Assembly (NCBI GenBank): GCA_015499995.1
Contig: JADNRV010000015.1
Location: 248,001-312,000 of the forward strand
DNA length: 64,000 nucleotides
Reading direction: 5' to 3'
Source of the DNA: Flammula alnicola
Taxonomy: Eukaryota > Basidiomycota > Agaricomycetes > Agaricales > Strophariaceae
Shown: one piece after another, positions 46,341-58,602 of the stretch
Position numbering within the stretch: position 1 is the first letter of the stretch
Layout of the letters: each line of letters begins with the position of its first letter
The notes under the pieces: generated by a model
What the model saw: only the letters and a program-made list of their open reading frames with translations
What the model was told of the DNA's origin: nothing
The model's database searches: none
Program-made: the position numbers and the translations under genes

Positions 46341-49300
46341 TGAGCGGAGGGGAAACAGATTTTCAATTCTCGATACATGCCTCATAAAAACGATCGAAAG
46401 AGTCACCTCTTTAGAACACCCCTGTGCGCCACGGTCTTCAGTTCGGCTCGGTTCACTTTTTATCCCCTTATCTTTACGTCGATTCATTTCACTTCTGCTG
46501 CAGTTGCAACGACTCACACCCGAAATCGGTGGTTGTCCAGCCCGATCTCGATACTGATCAGCTGCTGATGCGTTTCTGGGAATATCTCCCCACCAGCATG
46601 GCGCGCACATTGCTCGGTAAACGTTCCTACTTACTTTCCAAGGCGCGTCCTCATAATGCTCAGGAAGACCAGCCTTGAGGCCTTGGCGACTCAGGGAATG
46701 CGGCAATCCACTGACTCTCACAGTACGAGTACCTTGCAGCCAACCCCCCCAATCACTACTTTATTTAAAGAACTCGAAAAGACGTCGACGCGAGCGCCGT
46801 TCGACTGATCACTTCTGGTCAAGCTCTTTCGTAACAGGTCAGTTAATCATCATCAAGCTCTTTCGTAACAGGTCAGTTAATCATCATCACTGATTAGCTT
46901 CAGAATCGACTCTTACTTATATGAATATCTAGGCCTCGAACATTAGTAGCTTGAATGGTGTGTCGATCTCATGCCTCCGCACTTTTCATTGATTCGTTTG
47001 GCCACATCCGTCTATCTATAGCCAGACGCCAGCCACGGTGCCGGTTCCCAGCTCACACGAAGTTCGAGATCAATCATTTCTACCCAATTTTTGCCTACCG
47101 AGCGCAAGCTTGACGTCTAGGGTATCGATATGTTGTTCTTTCCTTACATCGTCGACTACGCTCTCCATCAGCGGCTTATCTCAATCCCATGGTCGGTTTA
47201 CAAAGATAATAACGTAGTGCGGTGCTCCCTGCCCGAGCATAACGTTATTGATCAAGTAAAGGCTTTACTTGCCTCTAAACTCCGAGCTCGAGCTTAAGTC
47301 CTCGTTCAAGTTCGGTATTAAATAAAAACATCACGGAATACCTAGGCTTTGAGGGTTCATTTCCGAATCCGCACTATGTTTATATGTCATAAGGGACCAA
47401 TTGCACGCAACCGCCCGCGGAGAGACTGAGAGTCGACTGTCAGCAATTACCAAACCCAAACGTTAAACCCTCCACAGTCGCCCACATCGAACGTTCCAAA
47501 TTCCAAACTTTCAGGCTCCCTTCTCAAGTCGAGTCTTCTTCGTACACGCTGGTATGTTTCTGATATCATTTTATCGGTTGCCGTCTCTCACCGCCAGCCA
47601 GATATTCTTTTAGAAGACATTGTTGCCTAGTATCTCACTGTCAGTACTCTTGCCAGTGCCATACTGTATCCATCATATCTTATGTACGTTGTACATCAGG
47701 CCATTTTCATTTCGCTTTCATTCTTCCTCAGGCTCAGGCTCAGGCTCGGAGTCGGGCTTGCCTGCGGATCAGGAGAGAACGGGCTCCCCACAATGACATG
47801 TCAAAAAGTCATCATGAACCGATTCATTCCAGAACCCACCCTTCCTATCCTTTCCTATCGTCTCCCACTTCGCACGCACGTTGGATCCAGAATCTGCATT
47901 TCAGCAACAAACTGACTCCTCCCTAACTTCCAAGTCTTCCAAGCTTCCCAGCTTGAAATTATTTCAGCAGGCGTTGGGCTTGGGCTTGGATAGCGGCTTC
48001 CAATTGGTCCCGCCGCGGCACGCCGAAAGTTATCGTCAGCCGCCGTGCGTACGCGCGATTTTAAAGTTCTTCCTATCTTATCATCAGCCAAATGTAGTGA
48101 AGGAGCGGTATGGGGCGCGCACGAATCCGGACGCTACGGTAGATGGACCGTCCTTCGACGCAAAGTTCTAGGCAATATTTTGTACAACGCACGCGTCTGT
48201 GGAGCGGCGAGTCTTCGGGTTCGCCGGGGGACCTACCATGGACTCAAGTCATATTCAATACGCTCTCTAGTGTGCGCTGGGACGCACCGTAGGCTTCGGC
48301 GCCCGAAGCTTCGTCAGCTTGAGGACCTCCACAAATTTCGAAAATCAGAAACGTTGATGGCAAGCGGCGCACTTCTATAAGTAAGTACTGCCTTCTCAGC
48401 TCTTCTCAGTGGCAAACTTTTTAACGTCTCCGACCGAATGCATTTGGGGCCGAGTGGGACCTGTCAGTCCTTCCCAGCCGACTCATTCGGCCCCAGTTGG
48501 AAGTTGCCTTCGCTGCGCCGCTTCGCCTCGGCGAGGTGCCATCTCGCTTATACATACTTATAAGTAGCCGCAGATCTGACAGTCACATAGGAAAGTGAAA
48601 GGACACGCCAGACCGAAATAACCCAAGCCCCAAGCCAAGATGAAAGTCGAACCCCCGCTTATTTTTGGACCTTCGATTTTCGAATTCTGGAGCGGTGTCC
48701 GCTGCCAGTACTTATGTCTTCTTCGTATGTCTTCGTATGGACAGATGCGGAGGAGCTTCCAAACCTGCCAATTCACGAATTGGGCTCATGGTAATGATCT
48801 GTGCAGGGTCGGCCACAAGGGACCGTCCTGGAAATAAATAAGTGAGGCGTGCTTGGCGGGCGAAGGAACGCGGATGTACATATGCATACTTCGTACGGTG
48901 GGTACGCAAAAATAACTTTGAGCTTAGATCTCAGAAAACAAACCCCTCTGTCCGTTTCAGCCCTCCAGCTAGAAACGTCATCGGAGGAAAATATCGCCAT
49001 TGGAGCGTTGAGCGTCTTCTACTCGAGTAGTACGTATACCCCGAGCGGAGCCGCCTATTGCAGGACGCTAAAGGCGGCCCACTTCCGAACCTTCTTAGTG
49101 TTTTCTCGACGATGATGCATCGGTTCGTTTCTGTTTCGCTCTATTCAACACAAACACCCTTTGCCCCTGCAGTGTCTAAGCCTCTTTATGGATTGTCAGC
49201 CAAACTGCCGGGCCTGTAACGCCTTCCATGTACATATTTATCATGGGGCTTGGATCTCGTATCTTGACGCGCTGATACGAAACAATACAGTTTTCATACC

Positions 49301-51915
49301 GCCGTGGTCAACGACGTCATTACATCGCACTATGGTCAAGTACGACTGATGTATCCAGGCTTCTCCTTATTTTTTATTACTCAACGCAGCGTACTCACTG
49401 AGCGCAGAGGAACAAGCACGGTTTGAGCGCTAGTTGTGTATACAAGTATATAGTTGCCTGGCGATAATCTGCTCCGAATGCGACTCCGCTTATTCGACGC
49501 GTGCTTTCTAGCGCTGACAAGGACGACGGCTACGACGAAAATCCAATCTAGCAAAGTATCTGGCGCACGACTCCGACTCGGGTGTTCGTGTTATAAGAGA
49601 AATATTGTTGGGGGAAATTGGGGGTGTGATTTAAGCTTCCAATCCTCATACTCCACGTCTGGACCACCGGACGTCCGCGGAGCAGCAGTCCGTCTCCCAT
49701 GTCAGCGTATGAATCGAAATACTTCTCTAAAATCGTAGGCTTCCCTTGTGTAAATACAGTACATATGTGGAATTCATGGAACTATGAGTCGGCGCCGTCC
49801 CTGTATTTTTTTCCTCCTGGGTTTATGTGCACGGCATCTGCCCGTCCAAAGTCCACACGTTCATAATATGTGAGAAGCTATGAGAAGCTAGCTAGACCCA
49901 TGCCGTTCAAAAATATGTCGTGATGGTTGCCATTCATTTCCCACTTGCAGGATCCCAAGTGTTATATTTGGGCAGGCGGAGGTTTGAGAACTGAGTTAAG
50001 CATCGGTCAGGCGGACAGGTCCGTTGAGTGCGTGTAGGTGCGTGTGCGTGCGCATAATAAAATACGGAGCTTCTTTTACTTGGCCGTATGTACCTATGGC
50101 ATCGAGCGATCTCCTACAAGCAATATCTCCCAGTAAGGACGTTGTCCCGCCACACAAAGCAACTCGCCCCTGGGGGTCATCCCGCGACTTTGTCTACACG
50201 ATGAAAGATGGATGGCAATGTGGTCCATGTATTTCAAAAAACCCAATAAAGGAGTCCAAGGAGGTCCAAAACGAGCGGAACATATGGGCGCACTCGGTCC
50301 TTACATCCGAGCTAACTTATTGTCTTTATGTACCATTCCGTCGAATTCAGGATCTGCGACGGCGGGCGGAATGCCGGTTGTAATATATTCTGGACCCCTG
50401 ATCATGGTCTACTCCTGGTCGCTAGACTCTAGAATTGAGTATATATGCACCTCTGGAGTTCATATGAAAATTGGGTATATCTCTGGCAGCTATAGGCGGC
50501 GTTTACAGGAAAATATCGTCGCTGGAGTTCGGGCTTCCTGTCCGACATTCCGGTTTTAAATTCCCAAACGTGAAGCAAACCGGTTCACATAATAACATAG
50601 CTATATTGTGAAATTAGCCCTAGGTTTGACTCAACCTTGCATATAGTTCATACCCAGTTTTGATGTGGTACATAGTGCAGGTTTTATTTTTAGCACCTCA
50701 TTTATGATCGGTGTTCCATTAACCGATCCCCGCGACTAAACATAAGTACGCGACGTGAATAGAACTGTGGCGCAATGTACGGTGGCAACGGCTCGGAGGT
50801 GCGTTACACCCCCTCTTGGTTTCTTGTTAGCAACCGAAGGCACGTTACACGTTACTTTTGTGGAAATAGGCAACTTGAACATGGTTGCGGATCCCCCGAC
50901 TTATGCATTGACGGAGCTTCGATAGTATTGGATCGATGTTTCGTTAGACCGTAGTGCCCCCCGCAGGGTTCGAAATTTTCAGAGAAATTTGACCTTTTTT
51001 CATGTATTTTTGATACCAACCAGGCCAGCGTTATGCGTTATGGTTGCCACCATACATTTCGCTACAGTACACACGTGGACGAGGCCTCGAAAAGCGCACG
51101 TACAGTATATGTCGCCCTCTGCCACTTCACATCCCGCCTGACAGTTTTATATCACTCACCTTAAAACCAATACTGACGCACAAAAAAACAGTTACTTATG
51201 CTTGCAGTATTGGGCCTGGAGTCGCTGGAGCAAAGACCGGGGGACGTACAAGTTACAGGCGAATTTTATCGACCCAAAACTGGGGAAAACCGTTGAGATA
51301 TATAATCAAGGAAGGAGTACAGAAATACACCCGACCTCGAAGCTGTTCCTCGAACTCGCCATTGGTGGACATCATCAATTTGTGTGAGATTCGGACCGCT
51401 CCAGAAATTTTTTTGGGCCTGACATTCATGGGAACATAGAAGGCTTTTTGGGCCATGCAATCACTAATTAGAAGGCGGCATGGGCGTAGGATTTAAAGGT
51501 CACCGTTTAAAAATCAGAAAGGAGAGCGCAAAATCTGGGAGTGAAAAACGCAGCTGTGTTGAGCAATGACTTGGAGCACCGGACAGTGACTTAAATGACG
51601 TTTTGTATTCATAAAAAGAAAGCACTTATTACAACATGTACGACGTATAATCAGGCAATGTAAAGATAATGAAGGATGCATGAGTCACGAGGACGAAGTT
51701 AAAGCTATGTGCAAAGGGAAGGAGAGGGTAATAAAGATCGTCAAGTAAAAGTATAACACAGTTGAATTAAAAAAGATAGCAGGACGATGACGCTATATGA
51801 TGCTGCGAACCAGAAGAGGTATCATGTGTTTATCTTCCGAAAGGCTTAACAGTAAGACGAGGGGTGACGCAGATGGATGGAGAACGCATTGCAGAACGGA
51901 ATCGGAGGAAGGGCT
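46341..51915. other. Gene desert of 5.6 kb
   Basis: No gene could be supported on either strand. Open frames are short and do not splice into recognisable proteins. It contains a 34-bp direct duplication (46819-46886), a hexanucleotide aggctc tract near 47731-47748, a GC-rich inverted repeat near 48443-48496, and a pyrimidine-rich run at 47460-47700. No transposon terminal repeats or polymerase remnants were recognised. The left end holds the promoter of the ACT-domain gene. Confidence 0.5.
46819..46886. repeat. 34-bp tandem direct duplication
   Basis: Two identical adjacent copies of a 34-bp unit beginning tcaagctctttcgtaacagg, at 46819-46852 and 46853-46886. Confidence 0.95.
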
Positions 51916-53339
51916 CTAGACGCGCTTTCGTTTTCCGCGCCCATTCGCGGCACTGGGTGGACGAAGAGGACGCGAACTCGGAAAGCCTCCATCATCGTTC
52001 GGCTTATCGTTCGGTTTATTACGTGAGTGCATCGACTGAGCGGAGACGGTATTTGATCGGACAGGAGTTTCAAGAATAGTAAGCTTCATACGTTTCGTTG
52101 CGTTTGGGTTAATTGGAGGGCTGGGGGTTTTGCGTTTGCGAAGGTAGTAGCGTCCCGTGGGTTTTTTTGGTGTCACAGGGGAATGGAGATCGTGAGTGGG
52201 TTTTGTCCGGCGATTGGCTGAAGGTAAGGTTTGACTTTGAGATAAATTGGAGGAGGGTGCCTTGACTGACGTTGATGGAGACGAGGCAGGGATAGCGGGT
52301 GATGAAGGAGCGGGAGAGAGCGGAGAGGACGCAGTGGATATCGCATAGTCTTGAGACCCGTTTAGAGGCACATTCTGCTGAGAATATTCAGTTGGCGGAG
52401 AGAAACCTAACTGCGAATAAGAAAACATTTCAGGTACAGCGGCTTGAGATTCCGTGTCGAGTTGAGAAGGAGGGATATCGCTAATGTCTAGGATATTCCA
52501 TTGTAGTGAACCATTTGGCATAACCAGAGGGGTCTTGATGGTCGGTTCTGATGCCTGCGACTCAAAGATGGTCGGTGGCACTTGCGAATTCACTGGAGAC
52601 TCGGGAAAGGAGGGAGCTTTTTGAGAGTCGATGATGTTGTCATTAGTTCGGTCATAGTCCTCAATATTCAAAAACCCTCCCTGTCGTGCAGGCGGCGCGG
52701 GCGTTAACGCGGGCTCTGTAGGAGTTTTTTCTGGTTTCTTGGTTCCTCCTTGGCTCTGTTGTGAAAATGCCCCATCTTCATCGGTCTCTGTTGACTGGCG
52801 CTGCACAGGATTTCTATTGACACTCGGTTGGATTTGACGCGGGTGACAATAAACGGTAGGAACGGGCGGCAAAGTACTCTCGTATGCAAAATCTCTGACT
52901 TTAATTCCAAGCTTCTTGAGATCGGCTGCGGTGGGCTGTTGGTTTCCGCGAGTGCGACTATGGGGTTTCGATGATGGACCAGGTTGCGCCTGAGTTGTGG
53001 GTTTCGTTGCGCTCGTTGAAGTTGATGCCACCGGTTCTTTGCTTGAGGACTTCATACACAAAATAATTAGGTATAGCTCTTGTTGGGTGCTTTTGCGGCC
53101 AGCCCTAGGCTTTTGGACTCACAGACTTGAAGGTGGTTTTTGATGGCGTATTCGATGGCTGCGCTGTGCTCTTCATGGCTTGTTCCAATTGTGGCAGGAC
53201 CCTGGTGAAAGAGGATTGAAGGGGATGACGATGTGATCACACAGTTTGAGGATCCTTGCTCAACAAGGAGCACCTTTGGGAACTTCCAAGAAGACAGCTG
53301 CTGGTCGACTCCTTTGTGGGCGGAGGACGAACAGGCCAT
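51916..53339 (-). CDS. Uncharacterised Ser/Pro/Thr-rich protein with C-terminal NLS
   Basis: Not recognised. Exon 1 (start 53339, MACSSSAHKGVDQQLSSWKF) encodes ~72 residues that look folded, including KVLLVEQGSSNCVITSSSPS and EHSAAIEYAIKNHLQ. Using a GTCTGT donor in phase 0 it joins a long exon starting SSSKEPVASTSTSATKP. That exon has a short conserved-looking piece, ADLKKLGIKVRDFAYESTLP followed by PVPTVYCHPRQ, then ~300 low-complexity residues. Basic runs (KKPTGRYYLRKRK, NGRGKRKRV at the very end) suggest nuclear location. A possible nuclear scaffold; function unknown. Confidence 0.6.
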
Positions 53340-53633
53340 TGATTAAATGCGCGATCGCACACAATGGGGAGATTAAGGAACCAAACACGACCAACGCGTA
53401 ATAAGTAGGGCATGTGACCTCAGGGTTTCGCGTTTCTAAATTACCACGCTCAATATTAATATTATCATCAGATTCCAAGGCCGGGCAGCTCTATCATATG
53501 CTGCAAACCTTGTACTCCCCTCCTTCCTATTATTTCTCTTCTACCGACCATCCTTTCGTTCGCGACCTGCTCGACTAGCAAGGAGTTTACCTGCCTCACT
53601 TATAGGCAACACAATTCTCTCATCCCGCTGAGC
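53340..53633. promoter_or_regulatory. Divergent promoter region
   Basis: 294 bp between the unknown protein (-) and the PP2C gene (+), so both promoters lie here. It includes an A/T-rich centre (caatattaatattatcatc, 53450-53468) and a pyrimidine-rich leader (ctcccctccttcctattatttctc) before the PP2C start. Confidence 0.5.
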
Positions 53634-55461
53634 ATGCTTCGTCGTGTGTGGAAGCCAGTTGCTGCTACTGTGGTCATTGGTGCACCAGCCTATTATTATT
53701 ATAAGACATACTACAGCGCGCCACAGACTTTCGATATACCCGTCAGAGTCAAGGGTGCTAGCGGAAAGTCCGAAATGTCAACTCGAAGATTCCCCCTCCT
53801 ACCGATGAAAGAACTGGAGGCCCGCATTCGAGAAAATGCCAGTTCGGAGACATACGCTCGCCCCGACGGCATTACATGGAAATATACAACGGCAAATTTG
53901 GCCTCAAACAACCCCATCGAAGACGCTCATTCCAACCATGTTGTCGGACGCGACGACTCAGACCCCTCTGCTCCTGGCGATTATCTTTTCTTTGCGGTTA
54001 TGGATGGCCATGGAGGTTACGAGACTTCACGGCTGCTGTCTCGCATCCTCATCCAGGGAGTTGCACTTGAGCTTTCCGCTTTGATTGCAGACCCTAAAGC
54101 AACCGCTCAATCCGGCTTACTCGATAGAGTAAGGTCTCTTCTTTGGTTATCGCCCTCGAAGTCCGTAAAGGCACCTTTAGATGCCGACCCCATCCGCGTC
54201 TCGCAAGCCATCGAGAACGCATTTACGAATCTCGATAACGAGCTTCTACAAGCCCCTCTACGGGTTCTTGCCAATAGCATGAACGCCGAAGCCTGGAAAA
54301 CAAAAACTATTCCGGATTTGAGCCAACACCCCCTTGCTTTGACGACAATGCTTCCAGCCGTTTCCGGTATGTCCTTACTCGCATCGAAATTTAACTTATA
54401 TCGATTGATTGGTTTCAGGCAGTTGTGCATTGATGGCGATATTCGACACTGCACATCGCGATCTTTACGTAGCGTGCGTCGGTGATAGTAGAGCGGTCGC
54501 GGGTATCTGGGAGCCTTCTTCAGATGGTAAAGGACAATGGCGAATCGAAGTCCTGAGCGAAGACCAGACTGGACGCAACCCTTCGGAACTTGCTCGGTAA
54601 GCGAATACTATATCATGCTATTGACCAATTCAGCTCATGGTCATCCCCAAGTATACGATCAGAGCATCCTAAAGACGAAGAAGACTATGTGATACGAGAA
54701 GGACGCGTGCTTGGAGGTCTAGAGCCGAGTCGTGCATTCGGTGACGCGCGGTATAAGTGGCCGCGTCCGGTTCAAGAACTGTGAGTCCTTGCAGATGAAT
54801 GACACATGGCAAAGCATGGCTAAGCATCTTTTTATGTGTGACTCATCAGCCTGAACGATGCCTTCATGGTTGGAAATGGAAAGCCCCTGCGACCGCCACC
54901 TTCGTTATTCAAGACACCTCCCTATGTGACCGCGCGTCCCGTAGTTACTCATCGCAAAATGTCTCTCCCACCAGCGTCTGGTTCAGCATCGTCAGAGAAA
55001 TCCATGCGCTTCTTGGTACTTGCCACAGACGGTCTTTGGGACCAACTGAGGTAATGAGCTGTAAGATATCATATTGTGAAAGGTGCTAACACTCTTTTAG
55101 TAACGACGAAGTCGTTGGTCTAGTCGGAGGTCATTTGTCCGGCTTGAAGGGCACCGTTCCCAAATCAGAACTCGCAAACCTCGTACCTACCACCTCCGGC
55201 TCTCAAGGCGTCAACGGCAAGAACAAGAGGAACGGCGCCAAGGAAGGCTCATGGGCGTTCGCGGACGACAACCTCAGCGCCCACCTGATCCGAAACGCAT
55301 TTGGCGGGGGCGACGAACTGGTTCTCCGGCGACTCCTCAGCATTTCTGCTCCGCATTCGAGGAGATACCGCGATGATGTTACGGTGACCGTTGTATGTTG
55401 GGAAGAAGGAAACGAGGCTCAGGCTAAAATCTCAACGGAGAAGATCAAGTCTAAACTGTAA
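53634..55461 (+). CDS. PTC5: PP2C-type protein phosphatase, mitochondrial (PDH phosphatase / Ptc5-like)
   Basis: Mg/Mn-dependent Ser/Thr phosphatase; Ptc5-type enzymes dephosphorylate the pyruvate dehydrogenase E1 alpha subunit in mitochondria. The N-terminus MLRRVWKPVAATVVIGAPAY followed by YYYYKTYY is a presequence plus membrane segment. Catalytic motifs in order: NNPIEDAHSNHV (the ED metal ligand), DYLFFAVMDGHGGYETS, SCALMAIFDTAHRDLYVACV then GDSRAVAG, VLGGLEPSRAFGDARYKWPR, FLVLATDGLWDQLS and RRYRDDVTVTVVCW. All metal-binding Asp residues seen in the family are present. Four short introns. Length about 550 residues. Targeting and PDH substrate are inferred from family. Confidence 0.88.
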
Positions 55462-55680
55462 TCTGTCCTTACCCCCTATTAATTTTACCCTGTTGGCAGA
55501 TATTTGTGAGTATCGGCGTGACAAGCTTCGGCATTCGCATTTGCCTTCAGGCCCTTCACTGTCCACCGCAAGCCATTAGCCACTTGGAAAGTACATCTTA
55601 ATGAGATAATAATTACGGATACTGGAGCATTACAATGTCCAAGGGTACAAAAATTGGATGATATCTACGGCTCTAGTATC

Positions 55681-57939
55681 TCAGATACCCATCCGTTTTC
55701 GCTTCGCCGATGGTCGACCGTACGGATTTGATGTCACGTAGCCGTGTGTCCGTGCTTGGATGGCCGACGTCCTCCTGCTCGAATTTTGGTTTTCTGACTC
55801 TCCCAGCTTGCGCTTTTTGATTTTGTTCGAGTTCGTGCTCGCGTAGAAACTAGATGAAGGCACCACGGGGGGCTGCGGAGGAGATAAACGCGGCACGGTC
55901 GCAGGAAACGACGGTCCGGCAAGCCCATCGATGATTTCCCCATTCCCCCTCTCCTTCTGCTTTCCTTTCGGTTCCACGTCCATCGAGTCATTCTGCTCCC
56001 GCTGACTTTGCGCAGTGGCCGTGCTTGGCTCCTTGCCCTTCTCCTTGTCATCCTCCTCCGCGTCGGAATCATAATTGCCAAGAGACTCTAGAGCCTTGCG
56101 CGCATTGGTTTTAGCGACAGCTTGGATTCTCGACTTCAGCGCCGACGCTTGAGGATCAAGTGGACTCGACGGTTTCTCTGCACTGGCTTCAGTAGAAGAA
56201 ATGCCGTTCTTAAGGATCTCCGCAGACGGAAGTAAAGGCCCAATAAACAGCGCGGCGACCTTGACGCCCTTGTCCTCGTCGTCCACGGCTTCTTTGGGTT
56301 TCATAGTCTTTTTCCTCATCCCAGCTGCAAGCCCATTCCTCGCAGGAGCTGATGAAGACAAGCCGTTGCTCGATGGTGCCTTGACCGCGGCTTCTAAACC
56401 CTGCCCCTTATTCTGAATGTAAAACAGCATGTACGCGTTCTTCTTGTCCGTGGGAAGGCTGGTCGGTTGGACCATCTCGTCGTTCATCTCGAACCAGCGG
56501 CCTTCCTTGCTCTTCACGAAAGCGTAATAATGACCCGAATTGGGACCACCCCCCGCGTGGCAGATGACCCCATATAGCGAATACGTGGGGCCAAATTGGC
56601 CTGCACTCATATAGTGCTGTAGTGACAGCTCATCGCCGTATTGCAGTGCATGGGTCAATTTCCTCCCAAGCGGCGAGAACCGCTTGAGGTGGACAGTGAG
56701 CACTAGAGGGGCCTCGTGTATCGTAAAACGCTTCTCGGCAATTACGTGCTTCTTGCACCTAGAAAGCATGCCGTCAGGTTAAAACCGGGGATCTGAAGGA
56801 TTTAAACGCACTTTTCACATTTGTACTTGTCCGTACCCTTCAGGTAGTCAATTGCGATGAACTTGTGGAGAGCGTCCTTCAAGGAATCACATCGAAAGAT
56901 GTCGAGACTGAGGTCTAATATGCGATCGAAAGTGTCGCTATTGTGCCCACAATCCCTGCATGTCACTCGTGATCGTAACCGTCCTCCGAACACCTTGTGT
57001 ACCCAAGTTGTCTCAGCGAGTTTGGCATCCAGTTTTCTAAGTTGCATACGAGATGATTAGAACTCAGGATTAAAAAACAAGCCATATGGGGACGAACGGA
57101 GGATAACCTGCAAGACATGACTTTTGCAGAGCGTCAATCGCATATCGTAAAAATTCATGAGTATCTTCTTGTCTGCCTTTGCGCATATGCTTGGCTATCA
57201 CTAGACATACACGTAAGTGGAGCCCCGTTTGAGTGGGTTGAGTTAGAGCACAAACCTTGAAGATTGTTGTTGATGGGAGAGGGAGAAAATGTTGACTGCC
57301 CGGCATGAGCTTTGACGGCGACTTGACGAAGACTACAGCTCATACAAAATCCTGAAGCAACGCGGCCTAAGGTTCGAACCTTTAGTATCGCGATTCAAAG
57401 TCCAGTTGAAGAAATGGCACATACAGTCGTCTTTTTTGTGGGAAATCAAAAGTTTGAGTAGTGGGGGTGTATGGAGAAGACATTGGAGAGCGCTGTTCAA
57501 GAAGCAGGTGTTACCGCTGTTGTAAAGACCGGTCCCTCTGTTACATGTCTGGGGCCATGACATGTCTATGGGAGCTGGGTGTAACGAGGCGACTTTAGCG
57601 CCGGTGGAACGAGAAGCTGCGGGAGCTGATTTTGTTGGGGCAGGCGCGGGGGGTTGGGGGTATCATTAAGCTAGATCAAAATAAGATACTGTAACATGAA
57701 TGAAGGACGACTTGACGCACCTCTGCCTTGGGAAGCTTTGGACTAGCATTTATGGCTTCATATTTCCCTTCCGCCACAGCCAGTGTGCCTGACGACGAGC
57801 CCTCTACAAATTCTATTGGTGGTGGAAGCAGGCTGTTAAAGGTGTCCATATCCTTCGATGGCCTGTAGTGTATTGAATCATCGGAATTGTGCTGGGAAGA
57901 GAACATAGATGACGGCAAGAATGGCGAGGCAAGCATCAT
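55681..57939 (-). CDS. Ubiquitin-specific protease (USP36/42, fungal Ubp16/Dot4 type)
   Basis: Cysteine deubiquitinase. The Cys box is [20 protein letters not shown]; the His box is [20 protein letters not shown], followed by [10 protein letters not shown] and YMLFYI. Between them lie [40 protein letters not shown] (zinc-ribbon Cys pair, with a second pair near YKCEKC-KKH) and [20 protein letters not shown]. The N-terminal ~90 residues ([20 protein letters not shown]) are variable. The C-terminal ~230 residues are low-complexity and basic, ending SAKRKRMGI, as in nucleolar USP36-type enzymes. Several short introns. Active-site residues are intact. The exact substrate (histone H2B or nucleolar proteins in relatives) is not shown by sequence. 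Confidence 0.9.
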
Positions 57940-58602
57940 TCTTCGTGTGGCACAGTTGCAAGACGCGCGCAAGAGCGGCGAGAAAGCAGGTTTTCGTAAA
58001 ATAGTCTTGAAGACGTGATGGATTGTCGACTCAAGGAGCGTAATGATGAGCTAAAGGAAAGGTGGACGGGTCTCAGCGTTTCGCTACGACGGTGGTTTGG
58101 CTGACCGAACCCTGCATGATATTTTTTGATCAACACTCTCTGTTTGTCGTTACATCACTCTTCCAAACAACAACCCTGTCATCGGTGGCATTGTTCTTTA
58201 ATAATAAAAAAGAACTTCGAAGCAACTTGAAAGTGGCCACCAGAATCCGTTAAATTGTTCGAACTACCTCTCTTCTTGAGCAAGAAAAAATCGAGGTTTT
58301 TGCCCATTTTCTGACTCGTATATTAAAATGTTGAGTAGTATTCAAATTATAGCGTACATTACAAGTCATACGAGGACTCTAACGGTAAGGTTGGGTAAGG
58401 AACCATTATGTACTATATGGATACAAGAGAGTGGAATGGTATACAATGCTACTGAGCAAACAAAAAGAAACTTGCGGAACCGGTCGCAAAAGAGTGAGGA
58501 CCGCAAGTAAAAATTAGTGATATCGATACAAAAACATGAAAAGAGAGCGATGGATGGTATACAATGCCATGACTGCAACAATAATTAAAGGTCGAAGACG
58601 AA
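57940..58602. other. Intergenic, USP promoter and C2H2 3' region
   Basis: Only short chance frames. Contains an A/T-rich segment around 58190-58215 (taataataaaaaagaac). No gene seen. Confidence 0.4.

Noticed and set aside
57369..57381. tRNA B-box-like ggttcgaacc
   Set aside because: The motif is a simple palindrome inside the deubiquitinase gene; no matching A box or cloverleaf arms could be drawn on either strand.
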